Both the position numbers and the translations under genes were made by a program. This document shows positions 50,409 to 59,132 of a stretch of 64,000 bases of DNA, in pieces. Within the stretch, counting starts at the first letter, position 1. Every line of letters starts with the position of its first letter. The stretch comes from GCA-016699445 sp964555055 (GTDB lineage: Bacteria; UBA10199; JACPAL01; GCA-016699445), in NCBI GenBank assembly GCA_964555055.1, contig CAZKQW010000006.1, positions 1 to 64,000 of the forward strand. Direction: 5' to 3'. The notes beneath the pieces are model-generated. The model saw nothing but the letters and a program-made list of their open reading frames with translations, made no database searches and was not told the DNA's origin.

Positions 50409-50452
50409 GGATGTTTTCGTTATATTAGTCTTTTTAGCAAGACACTGCTCTT

Positions 50453-52927
50453 TCATCGGCTAAATTTGGCCGATCCAGCAGCTTTTTGAAATCGCGTTCC
50501 TACAAGTAAGAAACGAGGAAAAACGAAAACCGCCATGAGGGTCACCCATCCTAACCCTAGGACGGCGACCCACCCGATCGACCGTAGACCAACGCTGGAA
50601 ACGAGGAGAAAACCTCCGAAACCCACCATCGACGTCAAGCTGGAGACGAACATGGCCGGAACTTCCCCCTTGAGGATGTCGCGCAAGGGCGTTCCCTCGT
50701 CGAAGCGGTGGCTGAAATGGATGTAGATATCGACGCCTCCCCCGAGGATCACGGGGATGACGGCGATGTTCATGATGTTGAGCCGGATTCCGGTCAGCCA
50801 TAAAAGGCCGGAGAGCAGGAAGAGGCTGCCTAAGAGGTTAGCTAGGATGATCAGGCCGCGCGTCCACGACTTGACCATCGTGAAGAGGACCACCGCGAGG
50901 AAAGCGAAGACCATCAGGAAACCCCGGGGAGCTTCCTTCTCGATCAAGCGCACCGTATCGGAAGCGATGAACGTCCCGTCCGCGACCTCCACGTCCAGCA
51001 GGCCCAATTCCTTTTTGAGGCCGTTAATACCATCTTGGTAGCGCTTCATCGATTCCGAGTCCGCGCGGGAAAACGCGGGGAACAGGAAAACCGCGTAGAT
51101 ATCCTCCTGATGGATCGCCTCGAAGAGGCGGGTGATCTCGGGAGGAATATCTTCGCGCTTCGTCACGGGGGTGGAAAGGGAATCGCGGAGGGTTTGCAGC
51201 AAATAATCCTTCTCGCCCTTCAGGAGCAGCGTCGTGCGGCCGAGCTTATCCGCGATGCGGAAAAGGATCTTCCGCTTCTCCGGTTGGGAAGTCGGCAGGA
51301 AGCTCGAGAGGCCGAGAACGCGGTTGTAGACCAAGGGGGGATTATGGGAATCTTTAGAGGATTCCTGGAGACGCGCCTGCAGGCGGGAAACGATCTTTTC
51401 CTCCTCCGCGGCCCCATGGGCGATCAGGACGGTCGGGTCGGCGGTATAGCCCATCATTTCGTTGATCCGCGCGCCGAGGCGATTCCCGGGCAAATCGGGG
51501 CTTTCCATCTGTCCTTCCTCGAAAAAGATCTTCGACTGGGCCGGCAAAGTGAAACTCGAGATGCCGCAGATCAAGAAAACGAGGACCACTCCAGCAAAAG
51601 CCTTTCGCGGGTAAAAGATCTTTTGGAAGGATTCCGTGTCGACCCATGAAGAGGCCGAGGGCGAAGGAGACGATCCGGTCGACTTCGGGAAATATCGGGC
51701 CCAGCGCTCTCCCACCCGCCATTTTTCGGAAAGCGTTAAGAGGGCGGGAATGATCGACATCATCCCGACGTAGGTCGTCGCCAACCCGACGGCCCCGACC
51801 ACGCCGAACTCGATGAAGACCCCGAATTTCGAGAAGAGCAAAGCCACGAATCCCGCGACCATCGTGATCATCGACCCGTACGTCGCCTTCCCCGTGCCCC
51901 CGAAGGCCTCGCGGCACGCGACTCGCAACCCGTGCCCCGCACGCCTTTCCTGGTAATAGCGCGTCAATAGGTAGATCCCGTAATCGCTCCCGACGCCGCC
52001 TAAGATCGCGGCCCCGAAACCCGTCATCATGTTCAAATGACCGAGGAACGCGTAAACCAACCCTCCCGTCCACACGAGGGACGCCGCTAAGGGTAAACCG
52101 ATCAAGGCGAGGGCTGAAAAACGGCGGAAATAAAAGAGGAGGATTAAAAGCAAAAGGAGGGAGACGGCGATCGAGACCCACGTCACTTCCCTCTGGATCA
52201 ACGCCAACTGCTCGAGCTTGGTCGCATACCCTCCGGTGTAACCAACGAAAACTTTCGCGTATTCGGGATGCTCGGCCCGGATCGACGCCTCCATCGCCCG
52301 CACGTCCTCCATCAATCGGCGGTTTTGGTCGAGGTTCTCGGAGTTATCCTTCACCTTCACGCGCAGCAGAACCATGGATCCGTCGCCCGCACGCTCTTGA
52401 ATCTCCATCCCCGCCCTCTTTTTGTATTTTTCAAAGATATCGCGGAAGGTCAGGTCGGGCCGGTCCTCTGGTTCGGCGAAATCCATTATATGGGCGAAGG
52501 TCGGGCTGACGCCCTTTTTTTGCAGCTCGATAGCGCGGTCCACGCGCCATTCCATTTCATGGAGATCCTCCACGTCCAGGTAAAGCCACAGCCGCTTCTT
52601 GAAAAAATCCACCGGGGCCTTGGAGTCGACGTAGAGGATGGACGGGTGGGCTTGGAGCTTCAGGTCGAAGGCGTCGGCGAAGCCTTCCGCCGCGTTCCGG
52701 TCCGCGGACTCGAGCGCGACGATCAAGTAACCGGCACCTCCGAAGAATTTCTTGAGCTGGTGCAAGTTCCGCACGCTCTCCGTCTCGCGCGGCAGGAGGG
52801 CCGTCATGTCGTTCTCGATGGAGAGCTTTCCGGCCGCCCAAGCGGCCACGAGGGTTAAAACCAGGGAAACGACAAGAACCGTCTTCGGGAAACGAACGGC
52901 CGCCTGATAGAGTTTGGGAAATCGCAT
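50453..52927 (-). CDS. RND-superfamily (MMPL/HpnN-like) exporter, second copy
   Basis: 824 residues with the same plan as the gene at 39015: N-terminal helix, periplasmic domain, a helix block with GFGAAILGGVGSDYGIYLLTRYYQERRAG (GSDYG, a complete acidic relay motif), second periplasmic domain and a final block with VIPVILGGGVDIYIHFSHRF (GGGVDIY). The two acidic membrane motifs suit a proton-driven lipid or hopanoid exporter. Operon order on this strand: GlpD, flippase-like, [ATPase], glycosyltransferase, deacetylase, this gene; the deacetylase stop lies 3 bp before its ATG. Confidence 0.87.
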   Translation of the reverse strand: MRFPKLYQAAVRFPKTVLVVSLVLTLVAAWAAGKLSIENDMTALLPRETESVRNLHQLKKFFGGAGYLIVALESADRNAAEGFADAFDLKLQAHPSILYVDSKAPVDFFKKRLWLYLDVEDLHEMEWRVDRAIELQKKGVSPTFAHIMDFAEPEDRPDLTFRDIFEKYKKRAGMEIQERAGDGSMVLLRVKVKDNSENLDQNRRLMEDVRAMEASIRAEHPEYAKVFVGYTGGYATKLEQLALIQREVTWVSIAVSLLLLLILLFYFRRFSALALIGLPLAASLVWTGGLVYAFLGHLNMMTGFGAAILGGVGSDYGIYLLTRYYQERRAGHGLRVACREAFGGTGKATYGSMITMVAGFVALLFSKFGVFIEFGVVGAVGLATTYVGMMSIIPALLTLSEKWRVGERWARYFPKSTGSSPSPSASSWVDTESFQKIFYPRKAFAGVVLVFLICGISSFTLPAQSKIFFEEGQMESPDLPGNRLGARINEMMGYTADPTVLIAHGAAEEEKIVSRLQARLQESSKDSHNPPLVYNRVLGLSSFLPTSQPEKRKILFRIADKLGRTTLLLKGEKDYLLQTLRDSLSTPVTKREDIPPEITRLFEAIHQEDIYAVFLFPAFSRADSESMKRYQDGINGLKKELGLLDVEVADGTFIASDTVRLIEKEAPRGFLMVFAFLAVVLFTMVKSWTRGLIILANLLGSLFLLSGLLWLTGIRLNIMNIAVIPVILGGGVDIYIHFSHRFDEGTPLRDILKGEVPAMFVSSLTSMVGFGGFLLVSSVGLRSIGWVAVLGLGWVTLMAVFVFPRFLLVGTRFQKAAGSAKFSR

Positions 52928-52930
52928 GGA

Positions 52931-53737
52931 TCAGTATTTTAGAAGTTCCGGTACCGTCACGAAACGAAACCCCAGCGCCTTATAGTGGCGGATCAAAGGC
53001 GTCAACACGGCAACCGTCTGGCTCCGATCTTCTCCTTCCCGATCCCCATCGCCGTCATGCAAGAGGACGATCGATCCCCCGGGAAGATCCTGCAACCGCT
53101 TCCATAGGACGTCGCTTCCCGGACGGTCCGAGTCCCAAACGCCCACGCTCCATCCGATCAAACGGTACCCTTTTTCGCGCAACAGCGAGAGTAACCACGG
53201 ATTTTTCCACCCATGCGACGCCCGGAAGAGTTTGACCGAGGGAAGACCGATCGGAGCCATCGCGGCCTCCCACCCTTCGATCTCGCGCCGGGCGAAATCG
53301 GCGTCCTGAAATGCGAGGGGCGTGTGGCTGTCGCCGTGGTTTCCCACCGCATGGCCTTCTTGAAGAAGGCGCCGCACGGTCTCCGGGTGTTTCCGCACGT
53401 ATTTCCCCAAGACGAAAAAAGTCGCCGGGACGTTTTCACGCTTTAAGACATCGAGGATTTGCGGCGTGTACGGTTCTTGAGGCCCGTCGTCGAACGTGAG
53501 GGCCAAGGTCTTCTCTAGGCTCCCCGTAGGCCCATGGCAGAGCGTCGCGCCCGAAAGATCGAAGCATGGGATGTAGACGTAGCCCAATGCGTACGCGAGG
53601 GCGCAAAACAGGAGGAAAGCGATGGCGTGGCGCAGAGAGCGGCGGGCTTGGAACAAAAGCCAAACGCCGAGACCTCCCCCGACGATTCCAAGGGAGGCGA
53701 TGAGGAAAAGGACCTTAAGCGGCAAAGGACACCCCAC
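52931..53737 (-). CDS. Membrane-anchored polysaccharide deacetylase
   Basis: 268 residues: one or two N-terminal membrane helices (about 9-30 and 38-56) and a NodB-homology domain with TFDDGPQEPYTPQIL (first metal Asp), GNHGDSHTPLAF (His ligands) and LFRASHGWKNP. It removes acetyl groups from cell-wall or exported sugar polymers, using a divalent metal. It overlaps the glycosyltransferase gene by 23 bp, so the two are co-expressed and probably act on the same envelope glycan or glycolipid. Confidence 0.85.
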   Translation of the reverse strand: MGCPLPLKVLFLIASLGIVGGGLGVWLLFQARRSLRHAIAFLLFCALAYALGYVYIPCFDLSGATLCHGPTGSLEKTLALTFDDGPQEPYTPQILDVLKRENVPATFFVLGKYVRKHPETVRRLLQEGHAVGNHGDSHTPLAFQDADFARREIEGWEAAMAPIGLPSVKLFRASHGWKNPWLLSLLREKGYRLIGWSVGVWDSDRPGSDVLWKRLQDLPGGSIVLLHDGDGDREGEDRSQTVAVLTPLIRHYKALGFRFVTVPELLKY

Positions 53738-54890
53738 GCACGCGGCGATAAACCTCGTCGTAGAAAGCCAAAAGCTGGTCGACGACGCGGGGCCAAGCGT
53801 ACTCCTGGGCCATCTTCAGCCCGTTGGCTTTCAGCTTCCGCGACAGGACTTCATCCTCCAATAACCTCACGATGGCTTGAGATAAGGCTTCCGGATCTCC
53901 CGGAGACGCCAAGAGCCCCGTCTCGCCGTCGCGGATCAAATCCCGGAAGCCGGGGTTGTCGGCCGCGATCACCGGGACGCCGGCGGCCATCGACTCGAGC
54001 AAGGTGATCCCGAACGAAGCCTTGGTGGCCGGATAGCAAAAGACCTGGCTCGCCGCGAAATAATCGGGGCGCTCCGCGTTGATTGCCCCCTCGAAAAAGA
54101 TGTTCTTCCCCAAGAGATCCCCCGCCATTTTCTCGTAAAGCGGCTTCAAGGGACCGTCGCCCGCGATGATCAAGCGCGCGTCGGGTCGGCGACGCAAGAC
54201 CCTCGGGAAGGCGTCGATCAGGAGATCCAAGCCGTTGCGGGGATCCAAACGGCCGAGGAAGAAGACGTTGGCGGTTCCGTCGGCATGGCGCGCGGTCTTG
54301 CCCATCGTTTTTTGGAACCATGCCGCGTCCACGCCGTTCGGGATCACCCGATGCGGACCGAACCGGAAATAACGCTCCATCGCGGCGATGCACGATGGAG
54401 AAACGGCGACGATGCCGTCCAATTTATCCAAGAAGCGTTGAACCGTCCTGCGAAAGACTCGGAAGAAAATGGCCCGGTCGAAATACGTGTGGAGGGTGCC
54501 GATCGTGACGGTGTTCGTGTATTTCCCGAAAAGGCACGGCAGGACCATGACGGCAGGCGAATGGATGTGCAGCAGGTCGAAGCGTTCCGCCTCCAAGACG
54601 CGCTGGATTTTTTTTCCCAAGTCCCAACCCACCGTCACCTTCGCGTAGGAATCGTTCGAAAAGATGGGCAGGCTTTTCCCCAAGCGGACGACGCGGATTC
54701 CAGGAGGCAAGTCGACGTCGCAAGTTTCTCCGGAAAATCCCGTCAGGATCACGACTTCGAACCCGCGCCGTGCCATCTCCTTGGCGGCGTAATACACGTG
54801 TTCGGTGATGCCGCCGAGATGGGGATAGAAATATTCCGTGACGATGCCGATTTTCCTTAAGGGGCTTGTGGGATTCAATCGGTATCCCAC
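53715..54890 (-). CDS. GT4-family glycosyltransferase (PimA-like)
   Basis: 391 residues. The N-terminal domain starts IGIVTEYFYPHLGGITEHVY and the C-terminal domain has FLGRLDPRNGLDLLIDAFPRVLRRRPDARLIIAGDGPL and FGITLLESMAAGVPVIAADNPGFRDLI (E-x7-E motif), as in GT-B GT4 enzymes such as phosphatidylinositol mannosyltransferase. A TTG at 54878 overlaps the TGA of a small upstream frame and may be the true start; GTG 54890 is the outermost. Acceptor is unknown; neighbours suggest a lipid-linked glycan. Confidence 0.85.
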   Translation of the reverse strand: MGYRLNPTSPLRKIGIVTEYFYPHLGGITEHVYYAAKEMARRGFEVVILTGFSGETCDVDLPPGIRVVRLGKSLPIFSNDSYAKVTVGWDLGKKIQRVLEAERFDLLHIHSPAVMVLPCLFGKYTNTVTIGTLHTYFDRAIFFRVFRRTVQRFLDKLDGIVAVSPSCIAAMERYFRFGPHRVIPNGVDAAWFQKTMGKTARHADGTANVFFLGRLDPRNGLDLLIDAFPRVLRRRPDARLIIAGDGPLKPLYEKMAGDLLGKNIFFEGAINAERPDYFAASQVFCYPATKASFGITLLESMAAGVPVIAADNPGFRDLIRDGETGLLASPGDPEALSQAIVRLLEDEVLSRKLKANGLKMAQEYAWPRVVDQLLAFYDEVYRRVRGVSFAA

Positions 54891-54985
54891 AATTTATTTT
54901 GGATGCCGATGCCGACGACGACGAGGAAGACGATCGGGTACGTCACCACCCTTTTGACCCGAAATAAGAATCTCCGGAGACGCAT
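54875..54985 (-). CDS. Possible small membrane peptide, 36 aa
   Basis: The minus strand encodes MRLRRFLFRVKRVVTYPIVF, then LVVVGIGIQNKLWDTD and a stop at 54875-54877. A basic N-terminus and one hydrophobic helix (YPIVFLVVVGIGI) suggest a single-pass peptide. Its stop overlaps a TTG start of the glycosyltransferase, consistent with translational coupling. No ribosome site is obvious, so support is modest. Confidence 0.35.
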   Translation of the reverse strand: MRLRRFLFRVKRVVTYPIVFLVVVGIGIQNKLWDTD

Positions 54986-55060
54986 GCGCGGGCCTTAGCA
55001 TCTTAAAGGGGCTTGGCAAGACGAGACTGAACAAGAAAAGTTTACCCGAAAAAGGCAGCC

Positions 55061-56206
55061 TTATTTGAATTCCCCATTCCACAACTTCTCTAAAAAAAGC
55101 TTCCAAGGGAAGATCAGAATGCCATCGATTTCCCTAGGCCTTTCACAGCAACACACGAGCATGTAATATTTCAGCAGCTTTTCTTCCTTTAGGGCCTTTA
55201 AGCCTTTAAGGTCATTCGGCTGAATCACGGATTTACCTTTGGTTTCGATCGCCATACGGTCAGAAAAAATGAAATCCACCTCAAAACCCGATGTGGATCG
55301 CCAATAAGTAATATCTCCGGCTTCCCGATAGTCGGCGTACGACTTCAACTCATGGAAAATCCAAGTCTCAAAGGCATCTCCGAATTCCGGCGTTTTAGGG
55401 AAGAGCGATTGTCTTTTTTGCAGTATTCGGACGATGCCCGGGTCAAAAAAATAAAACTTATGGGTACCGATGGGTTTGCGTTTTTTCGTCTCTCGCCAGG
55501 CAGGAACGTCGTAACCCAGCCACGTATCCTTCAATATTTGAAAATACTCCGCTATAAGATTTCGGGGAACTTGGGCGTCATTTCCGATGCTCGTATAATT
55601 AACCATGCGGGCGTTACAGAAAGCGGCAACTTCAAGAAAGCGACTGAAAGCAGGAATATTCCTCGTCAACCCTTCATGCGCTATTTCTTCTTGAAGATAA
55701 GATCCGGCATACGCCTCTAAATCCGCTTGAGGATCATCCGAAAAATAAATGGATGGCAGCAAACCGTTATTCACTGCCTTTCCTAAGGCAAAACTACCTT
55801 TTAGCTCACCATAGGTTAAAGGATGAAGATGCTTGGATCGGGCGCGACCCCCCAACAGATTTACCCCACCTTGACGCAATTTACGCGCGCTAGAGCCTGT
55901 AAGAAGAAAACGGGTCCCTTTGGACTCGATCAAGAGGTGCACTTGATCCAATAAAAAAGGTAATTTCTGGATCTCATCGATCACGATGAGAGAATTTTCC
56001 TGCAGAACTTCTTCAACGAGAAGATTAGGAGATTGGCTAAACCCTAAAAATGTCTTTCCATCTAATAAATTATAGGTCCTTGCCCCTTTAAAAGCTTTCG
56101 AAATTAAACTACTTTTTCCTGTTTGTCTGGGTCCGAAAAGAAAACAGCTCTTTTTTTCGAGAGTTCTCTTGAGGTCTGCGTCTATAAAACGTGGTATGTA
56201 TTCCAT
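55061..56206 (-). CDS. AAA+ ATPase with C-terminal DUF4143 (PDDEXK-like) domain
   Basis: 381 residues. Walker A FGPRQTGKSSL (about 23-33), Walker B IVIDEIQKLP (about 72-81), sensor LLTGSSARKL, then a DUF4143 region ending with FEVDFIFSDRMAIETKGK (Asp plus E-x-K). The ATG at 56206 is part of an inverted repeat and has no Shine-Dalgarno. The gene splits an otherwise tight operon (GlpD, flippase-like, then glycosyltransferase, deacetylase, RND), with 51 bp and 75 bp gaps on either side. I infer it entered this operon secondarily. Function unknown. Confidence 0.88.
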   Translation of the reverse strand: MEYIPRFIDADLKRTLEKKSCFLFGPRQTGKSSLISKAFKGARTYNLLDGKTFLGFSQSPNLLVEEVLQENSLIVIDEIQKLPFLLDQVHLLIESKGTRFLLTGSSARKLRQGGVNLLGGRARSKHLHPLTYGELKGSFALGKAVNNGLLPSIYFSDDPQADLEAYAGSYLQEEIAHEGLTRNIPAFSRFLEVAAFCNARMVNYTSIGNDAQVPRNLIAEYFQILKDTWLGYDVPAWRETKKRKPIGTHKFYFFDPGIVRILQKRQSLFPKTPEFGDAFETWIFHELKSYADYREAGDITYWRSTSGFEVDFIFSDRMAIETKGKSVIQPNDLKGLKALKEEKLLKYYMLVCCCERPREIDGILIFPWKLFLEKLWNGEFK

Positions 56207-56271
56207 GATAATCCAACTTTATATATTCAATTATCATGATAAAAGATACATCTATTTTCAATTATAATGAT
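56204..56271. promoter_or_regulatory. Inverted and direct repeats at the ATPase start (55061-56206)
   Basis: CATGATAAT (56204-56212) is inverted as ATTATCATG (56230-56238), with a 17-bp loop; the first arm includes the start codon. TTCAATTATCATGAT (56226-56240) recurs with one mismatch at 56257-56271, 31 bp away, about three helical turns. On the minus strand TATAAA (56223-56218) lies 11 nt before the ATG, with only a weak -35. Probable operator array. Confidence 0.6.
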
Positions 56272-57169
56272 GATTCCCTCGTTTTCCCGTCCATCCCACG
56301 GCCACCACAACAATACTCATTAGAATATAAATATAGTAACTCGAAAAACGCCACCAAACGAGGCATAAGGAAGCCAGATCTTCTCCTAAAAGCGGCTTTA
56401 GCAGAAGCATAAAAGCGATCTCCACCGATCCTCCTCCACTGGGCACTGGAAGCAATGAAATACCGTAACTGAGTACGAAAGACCAAACGAGAACTTCGAG
56501 GGTCGGAGTTTGGCGCGCGAAGACCCATAAGACGAAGGGGAGGAACCCCAAGCGTATCAGATGATGAACCATGGAGAGAGAAAAAATCGAAGGCCGTAGG
56601 AGGAGGGCTTTCCATGGCAATACCTCGGAACGACGACGGACCATCACGACGAGAAAAGCGATCAAACCCGCTGATAAAACCGCGTAAAGGGCTAAGGTAT
56701 TCATCAACGAGCGGAGGGACAAGGCGGAACCTCCGACGATGACGATGGGAATGGCCGACACTACGAGGACGACCGTCAAGGAAGCTAACATCACTAAGCG
56801 ATCCATGGCGATGATCATCAAGGCGTCGCGGCCTCTCACGCCAAAACGCGCGAAGCTCGCCAGTTTCGAGACCTCACCTCCCACGCTCGAAGGCGTCGCG
56901 GCCCCCGCCACGTCCGAGACCGCACCCACCCACCACAATTCCCAAAAAGAGATTTTCTTCGCCGGACTCACGAGGGAGACGACTTTTTGGACGCGCAGCG
57001 CCCGTGTGGTCATTTCTAGACCGACGAGACCCACGAGAGCGAAGATAAATCCGAAGCCGGGCCAGAAAAGCCGGCTCCAATCCGTCCAGTGGACGAGGAA
57101 GAACAAAGACCCGCCGATGCCCAAGACGCCCAGGGCTCCCTGCAGCCATTTCGATCGGAGGCGTTTCAT
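56258..57169 (-). CDS. Flippase-like (LPG synthase TM-type) membrane protein
   Basis: 303 residues with about eight membrane helices. GAATPSSVGGEVSKLASFARF and GISLLPVPSGGGSVEIAFMLLLKPLLG match the lysylphosphatidylglycerol synthetase TM/UPF0104 family (P-(S/T)-x-x-G-(E/G) and P-(I/V)-P-x-G-x-G-x-x-E). These proteins flip or sort polar lipids. It starts 6 bp after the GlpD stop on the same strand, linking it to glycerol-phosphate lipid metabolism. Its last codons overlap the second direct repeat of the ATPase operator region. Confidence 0.8.
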   Translation of the reverse strand: MKRLRSKWLQGALGVLGIGGSLFFLVHWTDWSRLFWPGFGFIFALVGLVGLEMTTRALRVQKVVSLVSPAKKISFWELWWVGAVSDVAGAATPSSVGGEVSKLASFARFGVRGRDALMIIAMDRLVMLASLTVVLVVSAIPIVIVGGSALSLRSLMNTLALYAVLSAGLIAFLVVMVRRRSEVLPWKALLLRPSIFSLSMVHHLIRLGFLPFVLWVFARQTPTLEVLVWSFVLSYGISLLPVPSGGGSVEIAFMLLLKPLLGEDLASLCLVWWRFSSYYIYILMSIVVVAVGWTGKRGNHHYN

Positions 57170-57175
57170 GAAGAT

Positions 57176-58900
57176 TTAAGAAGGCAGGCTCGCGACCCAC
57201 TCCGAGCGTTTTTGGATCTCTTTTTGGAGGCGAAGGCTCTCGAGCTCGACGACGTTTGGAGGTAGTCCCAACTCTTTCACAAAGATTTCGGCTAAAGGGC
57301 CAACCCACGGTAACCCATGGTCCGCGCGGGCCGCGAAAAGTGAAACGCGTCGGAAATAGAAATCCTCCAAGTGCATGACCATTCCCGCATGGATCGCATA
57401 GCGCAATTGACCTGCCAAAAATGAAAACCCTTCAGGGTCCTGCAAATCGATGCTATGCTGAGCGATCTCCAAAGCGCCGGCTCCATAATGATCCCAGAGG
57501 TTCTCTTCGATCTTGAGCCCTTTCCTCTCCGCTTCTTGGATCGCGTCGGCGACGACGTCGAAGCGCGCCATGGGATTGATCCCCTCTTCCGTTTGCGATT
57601 CTTCGAGTCCGGTCGGGTAAGGCGCGTCCAACCCCTTCGCCGCGTCCCGCTGCCATGATTCCAGCGTCACGTCGACGATCTCCTTGGCCATCGTCCGGTG
57701 CGTCGTATATTTGCCTCCGGCCACTAGAATCGTCCCGCCAGGACCGCCTCCGATATAATGCTCGCGGCTGACTTTTTGCAAAGACTTAGCCGATTGGCCT
57801 TCGCTCCCCGTCGTCTCCGCATGCGAGCCCATCAGAGGACGCACGCCGACATAAGCGCTGAGGATATCGGAAGCTTCGAGCTTCAACTTGGGGAAATATT
57901 TCCTGAGAAGACTCATTAAATACAAAACATCTTCTTTCTCCACGATCGCCTTCTCTGGATCCGCCGGGGTTGGGCCGTCGGTCGTGCCAACGATCGCGAC
58001 GCCCGTTCCCATGTCGGGGCGCGGAATCACGAAGGCGATGCGCCCGTCGTCGGGATTGGTCAACACCATCGCGCCCGGCACCGGGATCTTTTTGAGGTCG
58101 AAAATGAGATGGACGCCTTTGCTCGGGTTGAGCCATGGGCGCCACTTCGCATCCATGGTGAGGCCCACTTGATCGGTCCACGGCCCGGCGCAGACGACGA
58201 CTTTCTTCGCGCGCAGGGAAATACGTTCGGCGGTATTTGTCCAAAGGTCCCGCACCTGAAATCCAACGATACGTTCCCTCTCCCAAATCGGCGCGACGGC
58301 TTCCGTGTAGTTCGCGATCGTGGCGCCCAAGCGCTTGGCATCCCGCAATGTCTCGATCGTCATGATGTCGTCCCACATGCTGGCGTCGTAATATTGGAAA
58401 CCGCCCTTCAAATGGTCGGCTTTCAGGAAAGGAATCTTCGCGAGCATTTTTTTCTTCGTGAGCCGCCGGTGGAACCCGGGAGTCCGGAAGAGGGAGAGGA
58501 TGTCGTAGAGCCACAAGCCGATCGAAAGCAGGGTCATGCCCGGCTTTTCACCCTTGAAGACGGGCATGTAAAACTCGAGAGGCTTCACCAAATGGGGCAC
58601 GACTTTCAAAAGATGGGACCGCTCCGAAAGGGCTTCGAAGACGAGCTGGAGTTCCATGTTTTGCAGGTACCGCAGGCCTCCGTGGATGAGCTTCGAGCTC
58701 CGCGATGACGTACCCCACGCGAAGTCGCGCGCCTCGACCAAAGCGACCTTCAAGCCGCGGCTGGCCGCGTCGCGCGCCGTTCCCGCGCCCGTGATCCCGC
58801 CTCCGACGATCAAGAGGTCGAAAGGTTCTTGTGCGCTGCGACGAAAGCGATTTAAGGACGCCTCGCGCGTCCGGAATGAGAATTCTTCCGTCTTAAACAT
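57176..58900 (-). CDS. glpD: Glycerol-3-phosphate dehydrogenase, FAD-dependent (GlpD-type)
   Basis: 574 residues. DLLIVGGGITGAGTARDAASRGLKVALVEARDFAWGTSSRSSKLIHGGLRYL is the GlpD FAD and substrate signature; later KGVHLIFDLKKIPVPGAMVL and GTDGPTPADPEKA, with a C-terminal helical domain, complete it. It oxidises glycerol 3-phosphate to dihydroxyacetone phosphate at the inner membrane, feeding electrons to quinones. The 232 bp upstream (58901-59132) hold no gene but contain the divergent ATPase promoter. It leads the operon running leftward to the second RND gene. Confidence 0.9.
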   Translation of the reverse strand: MFKTEEFSFRTREASLNRFRRSAQEPFDLLIVGGGITGAGTARDAASRGLKVALVEARDFAWGTSSRSSKLIHGGLRYLQNMELQLVFEALSERSHLLKVVPHLVKPLEFYMPVFKGEKPGMTLLSIGLWLYDILSLFRTPGFHRRLTKKKMLAKIPFLKADHLKGGFQYYDASMWDDIMTIETLRDAKRLGATIANYTEAVAPIWERERIVGFQVRDLWTNTAERISLRAKKVVVCAGPWTDQVGLTMDAKWRPWLNPSKGVHLIFDLKKIPVPGAMVLTNPDDGRIAFVIPRPDMGTGVAIVGTTDGPTPADPEKAIVEKEDVLYLMSLLRKYFPKLKLEASDILSAYVGVRPLMGSHAETTGSEGQSAKSLQKVSREHYIGGGPGGTILVAGGKYTTHRTMAKEIVDVTLESWQRDAAKGLDAPYPTGLEESQTEEGINPMARFDVVADAIQEAERKGLKIEENLWDHYGAGALEIAQHSIDLQDPEGFSFLAGQLRYAIHAGMVMHLEDFYFRRVSLFAARADHGLPWVGPLAEIFVKELGLPPNVVELESLRLQKEIQKRSEWVASLPS

Positions 58901-59084
58901 AAACGATAGACTCGATAAAACCGATAATCATAATAGATGAGGAAACGAATTTCTTGTATAGAAAGCGGACTTTGTCAAAAGTTAAAACCCTTACGATGAC
59001 GCGCGTTTCATTCTAACTTTATGCAAAGAAATTTGGCCTCCTGGCTTCCCACCCTTTCTTTGTAGACCCATTCAAGCTTTTATG

Positions 59085-59132
59085 TCCAAATTTAATATTG
59101 AATGTTAAATTTGGATAAAATATCATTTTTAA
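59085..59132 (+). promoter_or_regulatory. Inverted repeat and leaderless-type promoter of the ATPase at 59133
   Basis: TCCAAATTTAA (59085-59095) is exactly inverted at 59105-59115 with a 9-nt loop. TTGAAT (59098-59103), 17 bp, TATCAT (59121-59126), then 6 nt (TTTTAA) and the ATG at 59133. No Shine-Dalgarno. The -35 box lies in the loop, so a protein bound to the repeat would block the promoter. Confidence 0.7.
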
